Source of the DNA: Acinetobacter sp. BY419
Lineage (GTDB): Bacteria > Pseudomonadota > Gammaproteobacteria > Pseudomonadales > Moraxellaceae
Assembly (NCBI RefSeq): GCF_019038395.1
Contig: NZ_JAGFXZ010000003.1
Coordinates: forward strand, 87,276 to 151,275
Length of the DNA stretch: 64,000 nt
Direction of reading: 5' to 3'
Shown: piece by piece, positions 1-10,596 of the stretch
How positions within the stretch are numbered: the first letter of the stretch is position 1
Layout: each line of letters opens with the position of its first letter
Notes under the pieces: generated by a model
Databases searched by the model: none
What the model was told of the DNA's origin: nothing
Seen by the model: only the letters and a program-made list of their open reading frames with translations
Program-made: the position numbers and the translations under genes

Positions 1-1034
1 TAAAAGCTGATCCACGTGAAATCGTATGGACTTCAGGTGCAACCGAGTCAGACAACCTTGCACTTAAAGGTGTGGCTCATTTCTATGCCTCTAAAGGCAA
101 ACATATCGTTACCTCTAAAATTGAACATAAAGCAGTTTTAGACACCTGTCGTGAGCTTGAATCTGAAGGTTTTGAAATTACCTATATTGAGCCACAGCCT
201 CAGACCGGTTTAATTACCCCTGAAATGGTACAGGCAGCGATCCGTCCAGATACGATTCTTGTTTCCCTGATGATGGTAAACAATGAAATTGGCACTGTGA
301 CTGATGTTGCAGCGATTGGTGAAATCACTCGCGCTAACAAGATTTTCTTCCATGTCGATGCAGCTCAGGCGGCTGGTAAAGTTGAAATTGATCTTTCAAC
401 CTTAAAAGTAGACTTGATGAGCTTCTCTGCGCACAAAATCTATGGCCCTAAAGGTATTGGTGCCCTGTTTGTACGTCGTAGCCCGCGTGTACGCCTTAAA
501 GCTGAAATGCATGGTGGTGGCCATGAACGTGGTATGCGTTCAGGTACCCTTGCGACGCATCAGATCGTGGGTATGGGTGAAGCTTTCGAACTTGCAGGTA
601 AAAACCTGGAAGCTGAACAGGCCCGCTTACGTGTACTTCGCGACAAGCTGTGGAACGGTTTTCAAGACCTTGAACAAGTGTTCCTGAACGGCCATCCGAC
701 ACAAAACGTAGCAAATTACCTAAACGTCAGTTTCAACTTCGTTGAAGGCGAATCACTGATGATGGCATTAAAAGATGCTGCAGTATCTTCAGGTTCGGCA
801 TGTACCTCTGCAACCCTGGAACCATCTTATGTACTTCGTGCATTGGGTCTTTCAGATGAGCTTGCACACAGTTCGATCCGCTTCAGCTTTGGTAAATACA
901 CCACTGAAGAAGATATCGATCACGTATTGACTATCACTAAAGCTGCTGTTGAGAAGTTACGTGAACTTTCTCCGCTTTGGGATATGTACAAGGAAGGTAT
1001 CGACCTTTCTAAAGTTGAATGGGCTGAGCACTAA
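1..1034 (+). CDS. iscS: Cysteine desulfurase IscS (5' end outside window)
   Basis: PLP enzyme that takes sulfur from L-cysteine as an enzyme persulfide and passes it to IscU for Fe-S cluster assembly and to other sulfur acceptors. The reading frame is open from base 3 and its first visible residues include [13 protein letters not shown], so the start lies upstream and only the N-terminus is missing. The PLP-binding lysine is in [12 protein letters not shown] and the catalytic loop cysteine in [14 protein letters not shown]. The C-terminus SKVEWAEH is the usual IscS tail. It is followed 104 bases later by iscU on the same strand, so it belongs to the isc operon; an iscR gene would be expected just outside the window. 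Confidence 0.97.
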   Translation, partial: KADPREIVWTSGATESDNLALKGVAHFYASKGKHIVTSKIEHKAVLDTCRELESEGFEITYIEPQPQTGLITPEMVQAAIRPDTILVSLMMVNNEIGTVTDVAAIGEITRANKIFFHVDAAQAAGKVEIDLSTLKVDLMSFSAHKIYGPKGIGALFVRRSPRVRLKAEMHGGGHERGMRSGTLATHQIVGMGEAFELAGKNLEAEQARLRVLRDKLWNGFQDLEQVFLNGHPTQNVANYLNVSFNFVEGESLMMALKDAAVSSGSACTSATLEPSYVLRALGLSDELAHSSIRFSFGKYTTEEDIDHVLTITKAAVEKLRELSPLWDMYKEGIDLSKVEWAEH

Positions 1035-1138
1035 TTTTTATCCTGAGATAGTGACGAATCAGTTGCTATCTCATTGAGAAAAGTTTTTCTACCCCCATAT
1101 TTAATACTGAGGCTGACCCCGAGGTTTGGAGAAGCAAC

Positions 1139-1525
1139 ATGGCTTATAGCGAAAAAGTAATTGATCATTACGAAAACCCTCGTAATGTTGGCATTTTAGA
1201 CAAAAATGCTGAAAACGTTGGTACTGGTATGGTTGGTGCGCCAGCATGTGGTGACGTGATGCGTTTACAGATTCAGGTAAACGATGAAGGCGTGATTGAA
1301 GAAGCACGTTTTAAAACTTATGGTTGTGGTTCAGCAATCGCGTCAAGTTCACTGGTGACTGAATGGCTCAAAGGTAAAACTTTGGATCAAGCACAAGCGA
1401 TCAAGAACATTGATATTGCAACTGAACTTGCACTTCCACCAGTAAAAGTACACTGCTCTGTTCTTGCTGAAGATGCAATTAAAGCAGCTGTAGAAGACTA
1501 CCGTAGCAAGAAAGTTAAAGCTTAA
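1139..1525 (+). CDS. iscU: Fe-S cluster assembly scaffold IscU
   Basis: Scaffold on which [2Fe-2S] clusters are built from IscS sulfur and then released by HscA/HscB. The 128-residue length is typical. The three ligand cysteines are visible in GAPACGDVM, YGCGSAIASSS and VHCSV, and the LPPVK motif recognised by the HscA chaperone is present just before the third cysteine. A purine-rich ribosome-binding stretch (ggagaagcaac) precedes the ATG. It lies between iscS and iscA as in the canonical operon. Identification is close to certain. Confidence 0.98.
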   Translation: MAYSEKVIDHYENPRNVGILDKNAENVGTGMVGAPACGDVMRLQIQVNDEGVIEEARFKTYGCGSAIASSSLVTEWLKGKTLDQAQAIKNIDIATELALPPVKVHCSVLAEDAIKAAVEDYRSKKVKA

Positions 1526-1559
1526 TTGTTCCACGTTTTGAAATATTAACGGAGTTTTC

Positions 1560-1880
1560 ATGATCCATTTAACTGAAAATGCTGCAACTCATATCAGCAA
1601 TTATTTAAAAAATCGCGGTAAGGGTGAAGGCATTCGCGTTGGTGTGAAAACTTCAGGCTGTTCTGGTCTGGCTTATGTGCTTGAGTTCGTAGATGAAGTC
1701 GATGCACACGACCAAGCGTTTGAACAGTTTGGGGTGAAAGTATTCGTTGACCCGAAAAGTCTGGTTTATCTTGAAGGTATGGAGATGGACTATGTTAAAA
1801 ACGGCTTGAATGAAGGCTTCGAATTTAACAACCCCAACAAAAAAGGCGAATGCGGTTGTGGTGAATCTTTCACTGTATAA
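1560..1880 (+). CDS. iscA: A-type Fe-S carrier IscA
   Basis: A-type carrier protein that accepts iron or clusters and delivers them to target apoproteins. It has 106 residues, with the three conserved cysteines in TSGCSGLAY and in the C-terminal GECGCGESF. The start is an ATG 34 bases after the iscU stop, preceded by acggag. Position between iscU and hscB fits IscA rather than ErpA, although the two families are similar. Confidence 0.96.
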   Translation: MIHLTENAATHISNYLKNRGKGEGIRVGVKTSGCSGLAYVLEFVDEVDAHDQAFEQFGVKVFVDPKSLVYLEGMEMDYVKNGLNEGFEFNNPNKKGECGCGESFTV

Positions 1881-1904
1881 ACCCGAAAGTTATTCTCTTT
1901 TGAC

Positions 1905-1935
1905 ATTAAAACAGTGTGTTTCACACTGTTTTAAT
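1905..1935 (+). promoter_or_regulatory. Perfect 14-bp hairpin between iscA and hscB
   Basis: ATTAAAACAGTGTG and its exact reverse complement are separated by three T. It sits 25 bases after the iscA stop and about 50 before the hscB start. The 3' arm ends in TTTTAAT, so it could be a weak or partial terminator, or an RNA-processing or stabilising stem that sets iscSUA expression above hscBA-fdx. The hairpin is seen directly; the function is inferred. Confidence 0.6.
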
Positions 1936-1983
1936 TGCATTTATACAGTTATTTTTGCCCATTAATTGCGGATCCCATCTCCC

Positions 1984-2499
1984 ATGAATCATTTTGAGTT
2001 GTTCAATCTTCCTGTAGCACTCGATATTGATTTGGCGGCTTTAAAGAATGAATTCTTAAAGTTGCAGCAACAATATCACCCAGATAAAGCTGAAGACAAA
2101 GATCAGGCTCTGATTAAATCAAGTGATATCAATCAGGCATTTAAAGTTTTGTCAGCGGTCGATAGCCGTGCAGCGTATTTAATGTCTCTCAAGAAACAGG
2201 ATTATCACTTAGATCAGTCGATCAGTGATTTTGAATTCTTGCAGGACGCTCTGGAAATTCGTGAACAACTTGATGATGCGACCTCTGCAGATGATTTGAC
2301 TTCACTCAAAGTCGAAGTCCAGCAATGGATTGACGGCTTGGTTCGCGAGTTCAAAATTGATTATGCAGATGAAGACTGGGCTGAAGCACGCGATACAGTG
2401 CGTAAACTACGCTTCTTTGTTAAAGTCATGGCCGATATCGACAAAGTGGAAGACCGCTTCTTGGACGATGATAGCTTTGACCTTGATGATGATTTTTAA
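1984..2499 (+). CDS. hscB: J-domain co-chaperone HscB
   Basis: J-domain protein that brings IscU to HscA and stimulates its ATPase. The ATG at 1984 gives MNHFELFNLP, the usual HscB beginning; an upstream in-frame TTG at 1966 would add six residues and is less likely. The HPD tripeptide (YHPDKAED) is at about residues 33-35 within an N-terminal J domain of about 75 residues, followed by the acidic, helical IscU-binding domain. Total length is 171 residues. hscA follows after 41 bases. Confidence 0.95.
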   Translation: MNHFELFNLPVALDIDLAALKNEFLKLQQQYHPDKAEDKDQALIKSSDINQAFKVLSAVDSRAAYLMSLKKQDYHLDQSISDFEFLQDALEIREQLDDATSADDLTSLKVEVQQWIDGLVREFKIDYADEDWAEARDTVRKLRFFVKVMADIDKVEDRFLDDDSFDLDDDF

Positions 2500-2540
2500 T
2501 TTCCAATATTTAATATTTAACGTGCAAAGGATGTAACACT

Positions 2541-4400
2541 ATGGCTCTCTTGCAAATTGCAGAACCAGGTCAATCAAGTGCACCACATGAACACCGCATT
2601 GCGATTGGTATCGATTTAGGCACCACCCACTCTTTGGTTGCCACGGTTCTTTCAGGTAAAGCCAAAGTACTTAATGACGAACAAGGTCGTGTGCTACTTC
2701 CTTCTATCGTGCATTATGCAGAACAACAGACTCAATACGGCAATGAAGCAGCACCTTTCATTATTACTGACCCAAAAAATACCATCGTTTCCGTAAAACG
2801 TTTTATGGGTCGTTCGAAAGCCGATATCAAATTCCAGCATCCCTATACATTGGTCGGTGAAGCCAATGAAATGCCGGCTTTTGAAACTGCACAAGGCCGT
2901 AAGACTCCGGTTGAGATTTCTGCAGAAATTTTAAAGCAGTTGAAAGACCGCGCTGAAGCAAGCCTGCAAAACCCGGTCAATGATGCAGTCATTACTGTTC
3001 CAGCGTATTTCGATGAAGCGCAGCGTCAGGCAACCCGTGATGCTGCCCAGCTTGCCGGCTTAAATGTTTTACGTTTATTGAATGAACCTACTGCAGCGGC
3101 TGTAGCCTACGGTCTCGATCAAGAAAGCAATTTGAGCACAGATCATAACTATGTGATCTATGATTTGGGTGGCGGCACTTTTGACGTTTCTATTTTGCGT
3201 TTCTCTCAAGGCGTATTTGAAGTTCTGGCAACCGGCGGCCACACTGCGCTCGGGGGTGATGACCTGGACCGCTTAATCCTGAAATGGGCCAAGAAACAGC
3301 TAAATATTGACACTTTGAATGATACTGAATATGCACATTTCATTGTCGCTGCGCGTAAAGCCAAAGAAGCTTTGTCTGATGCAGATTCGGTTCAACTCCA
3401 ATTGCTCGATCAGGTGTTGACCCTTGACCGCCCGACTTTTGAAGAGATTATTAAAGTTGCTTTAGACAAAACCATCAGCGTCTGCAAACGTGTGATGCGT
3501 GATGCCAAGCTTGAACTGGATGACATTCAAAATGTAGTTCTGGTTGGTGGTTCAACCCGTTCTTATGCGGTACAAAAAGCAGTGCGTGAAGTGTTCAATC
3601 AAGAACCGCTATGCACCATTAACCCGGATGAAGTGGTGGCGATTGGCGCATCGATTACTGCGAACCAATTGATTGGCAACTCGACCGATGGTTCATTGTT
3701 ATTGGACGTGACACCATTGTCTCTTGGTCTTGAAACCATGGGCGGACTGGTTGAGCGTTTAATTTCGCGCAATACTGCAATTCCAGTAGCTCGTCGTCAG
3801 GAATTTACTACTTATCAAGATGGCCAGACTGCCATGTTGATTCATGTCGTTCAAGGTGAACGAGATCTGGTTGAACATTGCCGTAGCTTGGGCCGTTTTG
3901 TGCTGCATGGTATCCCGCCAATGACTGCCGGTCAGGCGCGTATCGAAGTGACTTTCCAGGTCGATGCTGATGGCTTGCTGACTGTATCTGCAAAAGAAAC
4001 CACCTCTGGTGTGACTGCACAAATCGATATCAAGCCATCTTATGGTTTATCTGGTGAAGATACTGAACGTCTGCTGCTAGACGCTTATAAGTTCGCTGAA
4101 GAAGACAAAAACCTTCGTCATTTGAATGAAACTAAAGTTGAAGCACAACGTGAGCTGGAAGCACTGGTTCAGGCACTCAAAGTGGATGCCGGTCTATTGA
4201 CTGAAGATCAGCTTGCAGCACTGCAAACTGCGCAAGCACAACTGGGAACCGAACTTCAGGGTTCAGATATCAAAGCGATTGAATCCGCCGTTGAACAGCT
4301 TAAAATACACAGTGATGCTTTTGCAGCAGCACGCATGAACCAACATATTGATGCCGCTCTTAAGGGCACTAAACTCGACGACTGGTCAAACTCAAACTAA
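2541..4400 (+). CDS. hscA: Fe-S assembly Hsp70 chaperone HscA
   Basis: Specialised Hsp70 that binds the LPPVK motif of IscU and drives cluster transfer by ATP hydrolysis. The 619-residue length matches HscA and is shorter than DnaK. Nucleotide-binding-domain motifs are [13 protein letters not shown] near residue 22, [11 protein letters not shown] near 207 and [13 protein letters not shown] near 333. The interdomain linker [11 protein letters not shown] and the substrate-binding domain follow. It lacks the long acidic DnaK tail. hscB lies immediately upstream and fdx 17 bases downstream. Confidence 0.98.
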   Translation: MALLQIAEPGQSSAPHEHRIAIGIDLGTTHSLVATVLSGKAKVLNDEQGRVLLPSIVHYAEQQTQYGNEAAPFIITDPKNTIVSVKRFMGRSKADIKFQHPYTLVGEANEMPAFETAQGRKTPVEISAEILKQLKDRAEASLQNPVNDAVITVPAYFDEAQRQATRDAAQLAGLNVLRLLNEPTAAAVAYGLDQESNLSTDHNYVIYDLGGGTFDVSILRFSQGVFEVLATGGHTALGGDDLDRLILKWAKKQLNIDTLNDTEYAHFIVAARKAKEALSDADSVQLQLLDQVLTLDRPTFEEIIKVALDKTISVCKRVMRDAKLELDDIQNVVLVGGSTRSYAVQKAVREVFNQEPLCTINPDEVVAIGASITANQLIGNSTDGSLLLDVTPLSLGLETMGGLVERLISRNTAIPVARRQEFTTYQDGQTAMLIHVVQGERDLVEHCRSLGRFVLHGIPPMTAGQARIEVTFQVDADGLLTVSAKETTSGVTAQIDIKPSYGLSGEDTERLLLDAYKFAEEDKNLRHLNETKVEAQRELEALVQALKVDAGLLTEDQLAALQTAQAQLGTELQGSDIKAIESAVEQLKIHSDAFAAARMNQHIDAALKGTKLDDWSNSN

Positions 4401-4417
4401 TTTAAGGTAACGCGACT

Positions 4418-4756
4418 ATGCCACGTATTAAAGTTCTTCCACATGCGCAGATTTGCCCCGAAGGTGCTGAGTTTGAAGTCGAACCAAATGCCAATCTTTG
4501 CGAAAGCTTGCTAAAAAATGGCATTAAAATTGAACATGCCTGCGATATGTCAGCAGCATGTACCACCTGTCATGTAGTGGTGCGCAAAGGTTTTGACAGC
4601 CTGGAAGAAATGGATGATGTTGAAGCCGACTTACTCGATCGTGCCTGGGGTCTAGAACCTGACTCACGTCTGTCTTGTCAGGTTAAACTGGATGGTGAAG
4701 ATCTGGAAATTGAAATTCCAAAATACACGATTAACCATGCGTCAGAAAATCACTAA
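4418..4756 (+). CDS. fdx: [2Fe-2S] ferredoxin of the isc operon
   Basis: Adrenodoxin-type ferredoxin thought to supply electrons for cluster assembly on IscU. It has 112 residues. The four cluster cysteines fall at 42, 48, 51 and 87 (CDMSAACTTC and RLSCQV), the same spacing as in E. coli Fdx. The last gene of the operon here; no iscX follows before the terminator. Confidence 0.98.
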   Translation: MPRIKVLPHAQICPEGAEFEVEPNANLCESLLKNGIKIEHACDMSAACTTCHVVVRKGFDSLEEMDDVEADLLDRAWGLEPDSRLSCQVKLDGEDLEIEIPKYTINHASENH

Positions 4757-4778
4757 GATGTTCGTTGTACGCTAAATG

Positions 4779-4806
4779 AAAAACCACGCTCAGGCGTGGT
4801 TTTTTC
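4779..4806 (+). terminator. Rho-independent terminator after fdx
   Basis: CCACGC-tcag-GCGTGG stem flanked by A-run and T-run, 23 bases after the fdx stop. The symmetrical flanks would also let it end transcripts from the opposite strand. Confidence 0.9.
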
Positions 4807-4846
4807 TATTTGCATATAAACTTTTTAAAATAAATTCAGCTCAATT

Positions 4847-6292
4847 CTAAATATGTTCAATCACTTCATCTTCAAGCTTCAGTTTAACGATGCCCTGTGA
4901 GTTGGTCATTTTCTGCTGTGTTTCAATGCGTTTAATCATTTTTTCCAGCACCTGAATCAATTCAGGATATTCAAAGTTTTGCACTTCATCCATATTCAGC
5001 AATAAATGAAAGCCCTTATATTCATAATCGAACCAGCGCTGATACTCAATTTTCTGAGATGCATATTTTTCCATCACCTGCCAGGTTCGTACTGGTGTTT
5101 TAATGCCTTTCAGGAAAATCGGCTTTTTCGGCGCGCAAAGATAATCATCTTTGATCAAATTATGCGTATCTTCCGAAATCAGGATTTCATCGACTTCCGC
5201 TGCACTTTGCAAGCGCGCTGCCAGATTGGCATCACGTCCTACAATGGTATAGGCCATGCGATGTGTTGCCCCATAATTCCCTACGTGGCAATAACCGGTC
5301 GAAATCCCCATACGTATATGGAGTGGCGGATAACCCATTTTAATCCAGCGTTCACGCAGCAACTTCATTTGCTGACGCATTGCCAATGCCATTTCCATAC
5401 AGTTCTTGGCATCCTGTTCCACGCCTTCAGAGTTCGGATCACCAAAGAAAATCAGGATCGCATCACCCATGAATTTATCGACAGTCGCTTCATAGTTTTT
5501 TGCGATTTCGGTCATATGCCGAAGATAATCATTCAACAGGAATGCCAAATCATCTGGAATCAGGGTTTCAGATAATTCTGTAAAACCCTGAATATCCGAG
5601 AAAAAAATCGTCAGCTTTTTACGTTTATATTCAATTTTGGCTTCAGATTCACCTTTCATAATGGATTGCCATAACTGCACGGGCGCATAGCGACTCAGTT
5701 GATTGGCAAATTCCATATAACGGTTCATCTGTTCGAAATAATGATCTTTCTTCTGGGTCATGTATTGCACACGACCACTTTGATAAAAACTACCGACACC
5801 GAAATAGGTAATCAGGCAGATAAAGCCTAAAACGGTCAGCTCACTGCTGGTCGGTTCAAAATAACTGTTAAAACCAAAGACCAGAATATTGGCCAGATAG
5901 AACAGCGTAATACCGATCAGGCTGGCCAGAGAAGCCATCATAAAGGAAATTTTATTACTGATTGCGGTATAGAGTACTGCGACCAAACCGAGTAAGGACA
6001 ATACCAAGTCCAGATGTACCGCCGCTAAAACCACTGAAATGACAGTTACATCAATCAGAAACAGGACATTACGCCGGATGTGATAATCATGACGATAGAT
6101 CAGCCAGCGAGACAGCTTGGGTATAATCAGCAAAACCAGCAACAAAAAAAATGGAACAAAAATCTGATACTGGGTATCCGGCTCAGTGTAATGAAAGACG
6201 ACCAGAACCAAAGACAGCATGATATATCCCATCAGGCGATGGAAATACTCAAACTGATGGGGTTCTTTTTGAATCCAGTCGTCTAATTGCAT
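4847..6292 (-). CDS. Membrane-anchored class III adenylate/guanylate cyclase
   Basis: Makes a cyclic nucleotide, most probably cAMP, from a membrane position. The N-terminal 175 residues hold about five or six hydrophobic segments (for example YIMLSLVLVVFHY and IFVPFFLLLVLLIIP). A short amphipathic linker leads to a class III catalytic domain at about residues 225-410. The two metal-binding aspartates are in FFSDIQGF and in DKFMGDAILIF; GYCHVGNYGATHRMAYTIVG and DANLAARLQ are typical of the fold. About 65 helical residues follow the catalytic domain. It is a single-gene unit on the minus strand, converging on fdx. Nucleotide specificity cannot be fixed by eye. Similar membrane cyclases supply cAMP in Acinetobacter and Pseudomonas. 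Confidence 0.9.
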   Translation of the reverse strand: MQLDDWIQKEPHQFEYFHRLMGYIMLSLVLVVFHYTEPDTQYQIFVPFFLLLVLLIIPKLSRWLIYRHDYHIRRNVLFLIDVTVISVVLAAVHLDLVLSLLGLVAVLYTAISNKISFMMASLASLIGITLFYLANILVFGFNSYFEPTSSELTVLGFICLITYFGVGSFYQSGRVQYMTQKKDHYFEQMNRYMEFANQLSRYAPVQLWQSIMKGESEAKIEYKRKKLTIFFSDIQGFTELSETLIPDDLAFLLNDYLRHMTEIAKNYEATVDKFMGDAILIFFGDPNSEGVEQDAKNCMEMALAMRQQMKLLRERWIKMGYPPLHIRMGISTGYCHVGNYGATHRMAYTIVGRDANLAARLQSAAEVDEILISEDTHNLIKDDYLCAPKKPIFLKGIKTPVRTWQVMEKYASQKIEYQRWFDYEYKGFHLLLNMDEVQNFEYPELIQVLEKMIKRIETQQKMTNSQGIVKLKLEDEVIEHI

Positions 6293-6350
6293 TCACTCAC
6301 TCCCTGAAGTCCGCAACTGTCCATGATTCTTGCAATGCCTTGTTAGCTGA

Positions 6351-6785
6351 TTAGTCCATGCGCCAGTCAAATGGCATATCGCCCTGGCCACGTAAAGCCA
6401 GCATTAAGGTTTGACGCATATGTGCCAACACTTCACTGCTATAAGGAATAGCAGGTGTGCCCCAAACAGGCTTCGGCCATGCTACATCGTTCTGATAGCG
6501 GACCACATGATGAAAATGCAGTTGCGGCACCATATTCCCTAGCGCTGCTACGTTCATTTTATCTGCACGGAAAACACGTGCCAGCTGGCTTGATAACCAG
6601 CTCGACTCTCTTAAAAACTGCTCTTGGTCAGCTTGGCTCAATTCATATAATTCAGAGACACCCGGCACACGTGGAATCAGAATAAGCCAGGGAAATTGCA
6701 TATCATTCATCAAACGACATGTTGACAAAGGAAAGTCGCCTACAAAAAAAGTATCTTGAGCAAGTTGTGGATGCAAACTAAACAT
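6351..6785 (-). CDS. HIT-family hydrolase
   Basis: Small histidine-triad superfamily protein of 144 residues, expected to hydrolyse nucleotide phosphoramidates or dinucleoside polyphosphates. The triad motif is LHFHHVVRY at about residues 86-94, preceded by NVAALGNMVPQ, as in bacterial HIT domain proteins. The substrate is unknown. It lies 59 bases after the cyclase start on the same strand, so it could share the cyclase transcript, but no functional link is evident. Confidence 0.88.
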   Translation of the reverse strand: MFSLHPQLAQDTFFVGDFPLSTCRLMNDMQFPWLILIPRVPGVSELYELSQADQEQFLRESSWLSSQLARVFRADKMNVAALGNMVPQLHFHHVVRYQNDVAWPKPVWGTPAIPYSSEVLAHMRQTLMLALRGQGDMPFDWRMD

Positions 6786-7014
6786 ATCTTTATAAATGAT
6801 GCAAAATTAGAATGATGGCTAATACTACCATATCCAACTGAAGCTGAATATTGGAAGCAATGTGTTTAAAGACAAATTCTCATGATTTGTTGCAAAGCAC
6901 ATCACTACAATCACTCTAAACAATTCATTAAAAAAATCAAGCCTGTTATTCCTGCAATTTTCATCCGGAAATACCCTCCTAGCAGAATCTTCAGGCTGAT
7001 TTAATCGAATAAAA

Positions 7015-10000
7015 TCAGTGTAACTCTTTAAGCAGGCTGTCCAGTAAATCCAGAATAAACTGAATCCGTTTTTGATAATCTTCCAGCATGACCATCACTT
7101 TCAGACGTTGCCCCCCCTCCATACGGAAATAAGTCGGATGTTTCTGCATCATCTGGATAATCGTCATGGCCTGAACCGGGGTATCCGGGGCAAATTCAAT
7201 ATGTCCGCCCTGGCTACTGATATCAATTTTAGTAATGCCAAGCTGTTCGGCTTTCAGTCGAATCTGATGGACAGTAAATAACTGCTTGACGGGTTGTGGC
7301 GGTATGCCAAAACGGTCGATCAATTCCATCCGGATATTATCCAGTTTTTCCTGGGTATCGGTATTACTGATGCGTTTATAGAACAACAGACGCTGATGGA
7401 CATCACCAAGATATTCGTCCGGAATTAATGCAGGCATATGCAGGGTAATTTCGGCAGTCAATGACAATGGTGCATCAAAGTTTGGCGTTTTGCCTTTTTG
7501 AATCGCTTTGGTGGCTTTTTCTAGCATTTCCATATACAGGCTATAACCAATCGCCTGCATCGAACCACTCTGCTGCTCACCCAGTAACTCACCTGCACCG
7601 CGAATTTCCAGATCTTCGGTTGCCAGCATAAAGCCGGCACCCAAGGTTGAGGCACGCTGAATTGCATCCAGACGTTTTTCTGCATCACCTTTTAAGGCTT
7701 TTAGAGACGGTACCATTAAATAGGCATAAGCTTGATGGTGTGAGCGTCCTACACGTCCGCGCAGCTGATGTAATTGTGCCAGTCCCAACTTGTCGGCACG
7801 TTCAATCAGAATGGTATTGGCATTCGGGACATCAATCCCGGTTTCAATAATGGTCGAACACACCAGAACATTGTATTCCTTGTGATAGAACTGCTGCATC
7901 ACTTGTTCCAGTTCACGTTCACGCATCTGGCCATGCGCCACGATTACCCGGGCTTCCGGCACCAATGTCCGGATATGCTCTGCAGCACGATCAATCGTAT
8001 CGACTTCATTATGCAGAAAATATACCTGACCACCACGCAGAAGTTCACGCAGAATCGCTTCTTTAATGGTGTCATCGCTATGTTCCTGCACAAAAGTTTT
8101 CACTGCAAGACGGCGTGCCGGCGGCGTGGCGATAATGGACAGATCACGCATGCTACTAAAGGCCATATTCAGCGTACGCGGAATTGGAGTAGCTGTCAGT
8201 GTCAGCATGTCGACATCGGCACGCATGGCCTTGATTCGTTCCTTGTCGCGCACACCAAAACGATGCTCTTCGTCGACAATCATCAGACCAAGATTTTTAA
8301 ACTGGACATTTTCCTGCAAAATTTTATGCGTACCAATCACAATATCGACTTTTCCTTCAATCAGGTCGTCAATGGTCTTGGTATGTGCTTTGGAAGAACC
8401 AAAACGTGACAGGACTTCAATTCGAACCGGCCAGTCGGCAAAGCGGTCTTTGAATGAATCATAATGCTGTTGTGCCAACAAAGTGGTGGGTACCAGAATC
8501 GCGACCTGCCGGTTATTCTGTACCGCAACAAATGCAGCGCGCATCGCGACTTCTGTCTTCCCAAAGCCGACATCACCACACACCAGACGATCCATCGGTT
8601 TGGCCAACTGCATATCCTGCAGCGTAGCTTCAATGGCATTGGCCTGATCCGGTGTTTCTTCATAGGCAAAGCCACTGACAAATTGCATATACAGGCTTTG
8701 ATCAACTTCAAAACTGATTCCCGGCTTGGAAAAACGCCGTGCCTGAATATGCAGCAACTCGGCGGCAACATCGTGAATCTGCTCCAGCGCTTTACGTTTG
8801 GCTTTATTCCAGGCATCTGTACCGAGTTTATGCAAGGGTGCCAGATCTGGATCACCACCACTATACCGGCTGATTAAGTGCAGATTGGTCACCGGCACAT
8901 AGACTTTGGCGGCATCCGCATAATCCAATTGCAAGAATTCGTGATCCTGATCATCAATACTTAAGGTGACCAGACCGGCATAACGCCCAACCCCATAATC
9001 GATATGCACCACAGGCGCACCCATGGTCAGTTCAGTCAAACTGCGGATCAGAAACTCTTCTGAAACTTCCTGTTGACGCTTGCGACGGCGCTGTACCACC
9101 CGGTGTTCATACAGCTGATTTTCAGAAATGACGCTGATACGATCAGTCAATACCAGACCGCGCTCTAAAGGCGCATTGGTAATTGCAATCGCGTGCAGGG
9201 ACTGGACAAAACTATCAAAATTTTCAACCGTTGGGATATCACCCAGACTTGGCCTTAATGCATCTTTGAGGCTTTCTCGGCGCCCAGCACTTTCAGCCAC
9301 CAGCAGTACCGGATGATTGGCCTGATCAATATATTTTTTGACCTCATGAAACGGTTTTTCACGTTTTGGATCGACTGGCAGACGCGGTGGCAACTGGGTA
9401 TCGAGGTTCAATACCCCGGCTTTTTGGTCAAAAGGCGTTTGTGCAGCAATAATCCGCGCAAACTGATTTAGCTGCTCCAGCACCTGATTGGTCTGAAAGA
9501 ACAGGCTTTCTGGCGGCAGAATCGGCTGATCAATATTGTGGCGACGATCTTCATAACGGCGCACCACATCTTGCCAGAACTGGCTCAGACTCTCTTCCAG
9601 GGCCTTGTCTGTAATGACAATGCCATTCTTGGGTAAGTACGAAATGAGTGAAATTTGGCCTTTCATCGCCTCAGCGCTGAAAAACAACGGCAAATAAAAT
9701 TCGATTCCCGGCGAAACGATACCATCCATCACATCCTGATAGATCGGGTTCTTCTTTGGATTAGCAGTCGGGAAAAATTCAGCATAACGGTCACGGAAGG
9801 TGGCACGGCCTTCCTTGAGCGGAAATTCCTGTGCAGGCAACACGGTAAACTGCTGCAAACTTTGCGTGGTGCGCTGAGTTTCAGAATCGAAAAATTTCAG
9901 GGTTTCAATTTCATCATCAAACAGGTCGATCCGAATCGGCGCTTCCTGCCCCGATGCATAAATATCCATGATGCTGCCGCGTACCGCAAATTCACCCGGA

Positions 10001-10473
10001 TCATAAACGGTATCGACCAAATGATAACCGGCCTGAATCAGCTTTTTCTTTTGCTGTTCCAGGTCAAATTTCTGCCCTACACGAATATCGAAATGCTCCC
10101 CCAGAATCCACGAGGTAGGTGCCACACGCTGCGCCAAGGTTGAAGCGGACAGCAACAGCACGCCAGTTTTTGGCATATTTGATAAAATGGCCAGACGTTC
10201 CGAGACAATATCCTGATGTGGGGAGAGACGGTCATAAGGCAAGATTTCCCAATCTGGAAAAATCGTGGGTTTAATCCCGTAAAATTCCAGTTCACTTTCC
10301 AGTTGACCCAAATGCTGGTTATTACGTGCAATCACAATAAGCAAGCGCGATTGCTGCTGCACGATTTCTTTGAGTAATAATGCTGTTGAGGAACCTTGCA
10401 GATTGCCTAACCAGCGTTTCTCGCCTGCTTTGAGCTGTGGTAAATTGAGTTGGGAAATTTCTTGCTGGAACAT
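7015..10473 (-). CDS. mfd: Transcription-repair coupling factor Mfd
   Basis: ATP-dependent DNA translocase that removes RNA polymerase stalled at lesions and recruits UvrA. Length (1152 residues) is normal. In order: the UvrB-like N-terminal region (residues 1-350), the RNA-polymerase-interacting domain near 480-560 (VVHIDYGVGRYAGL), then helicase motors with Walker A GDVGFGKTEVAMRAAF, DEEH box and the TATPIPRTLNMAF motif, a TRG motif region (RGRVGRSHHQAYAYL) and a C-terminal UvrA-inhibiting domain. It stands alone on the minus strand. The ATG at 10473 gives MFQQEISQLNL. Confidence 0.98.
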   Translation of the reverse strand: MFQQEISQLNLPQLKAGEKRWLGNLQGSSTALLLKEIVQQQSRLLIVIARNNQHLGQLESELEFYGIKPTIFPDWEILPYDRLSPHQDIVSERLAILSNMPKTGVLLLSASTLAQRVAPTSWILGEHFDIRVGQKFDLEQQKKKLIQAGYHLVDTVYDPGEFAVRGSIMDIYASGQEAPIRIDLFDDEIETLKFFDSETQRTTQSLQQFTVLPAQEFPLKEGRATFRDRYAEFFPTANPKKNPIYQDVMDGIVSPGIEFYLPLFFSAEAMKGQISLISYLPKNGIVITDKALEESLSQFWQDVVRRYEDRRHNIDQPILPPESLFFQTNQVLEQLNQFARIIAAQTPFDQKAGVLNLDTQLPPRLPVDPKREKPFHEVKKYIDQANHPVLLVAESAGRRESLKDALRPSLGDIPTVENFDSFVQSLHAIAITNAPLERGLVLTDRISVISENQLYEHRVVQRRRKRQQEVSEEFLIRSLTELTMGAPVVHIDYGVGRYAGLVTLSIDDQDHEFLQLDYADAAKVYVPVTNLHLISRYSGGDPDLAPLHKLGTDAWNKAKRKALEQIHDVAAELLHIQARRFSKPGISFEVDQSLYMQFVSGFAYEETPDQANAIEATLQDMQLAKPMDRLVCGDVGFGKTEVAMRAAFVAVQNNRQVAILVPTTLLAQQHYDSFKDRFADWPVRIEVLSRFGSSKAHTKTIDDLIEGKVDIVIGTHKILQENVQFKNLGLMIVDEEHRFGVRDKERIKAMRADVDMLTLTATPIPRTLNMAFSSMRDLSIIATPPARRLAVKTFVQEHSDDTIKEAILRELLRGGQVYFLHNEVDTIDRAAEHIRTLVPEARVIVAHGQMRERELEQVMQQFYHKEYNVLVCSTIIETGIDVPNANTILIERADKLGLAQLHQLRGRVGRSHHQAYAYLMVPSLKALKGDAEKRLDAIQRASTLGAGFMLATEDLEIRGAGELLGEQQSGSMQAIGYSLYMEMLEKATKAIQKGKTPNFDAPLSLTAEITLHMPALIPDEYLGDVHQRLLFYKRISNTDTQEKLDNIRMELIDRFGIPPQPVKQLFTVHQIRLKAEQLGITKIDISSQGGHIEFAPDTPVQAMTIIQMMQKHPTYFRMEGGQRLKVMVMLEDYQKRIQFILDLLDSLLKELH

Positions 10474-10596
10474 GGATATAGCTTTAAAGTCTAAATAACC
10501 TGAGGCTTATACTAGCACGATGATCTCAGGATATTTTGTTATTTTTATGCAGTCTTGCTACATCCATATGCTTCAATTTCAAGCCACTTTTTCAGC

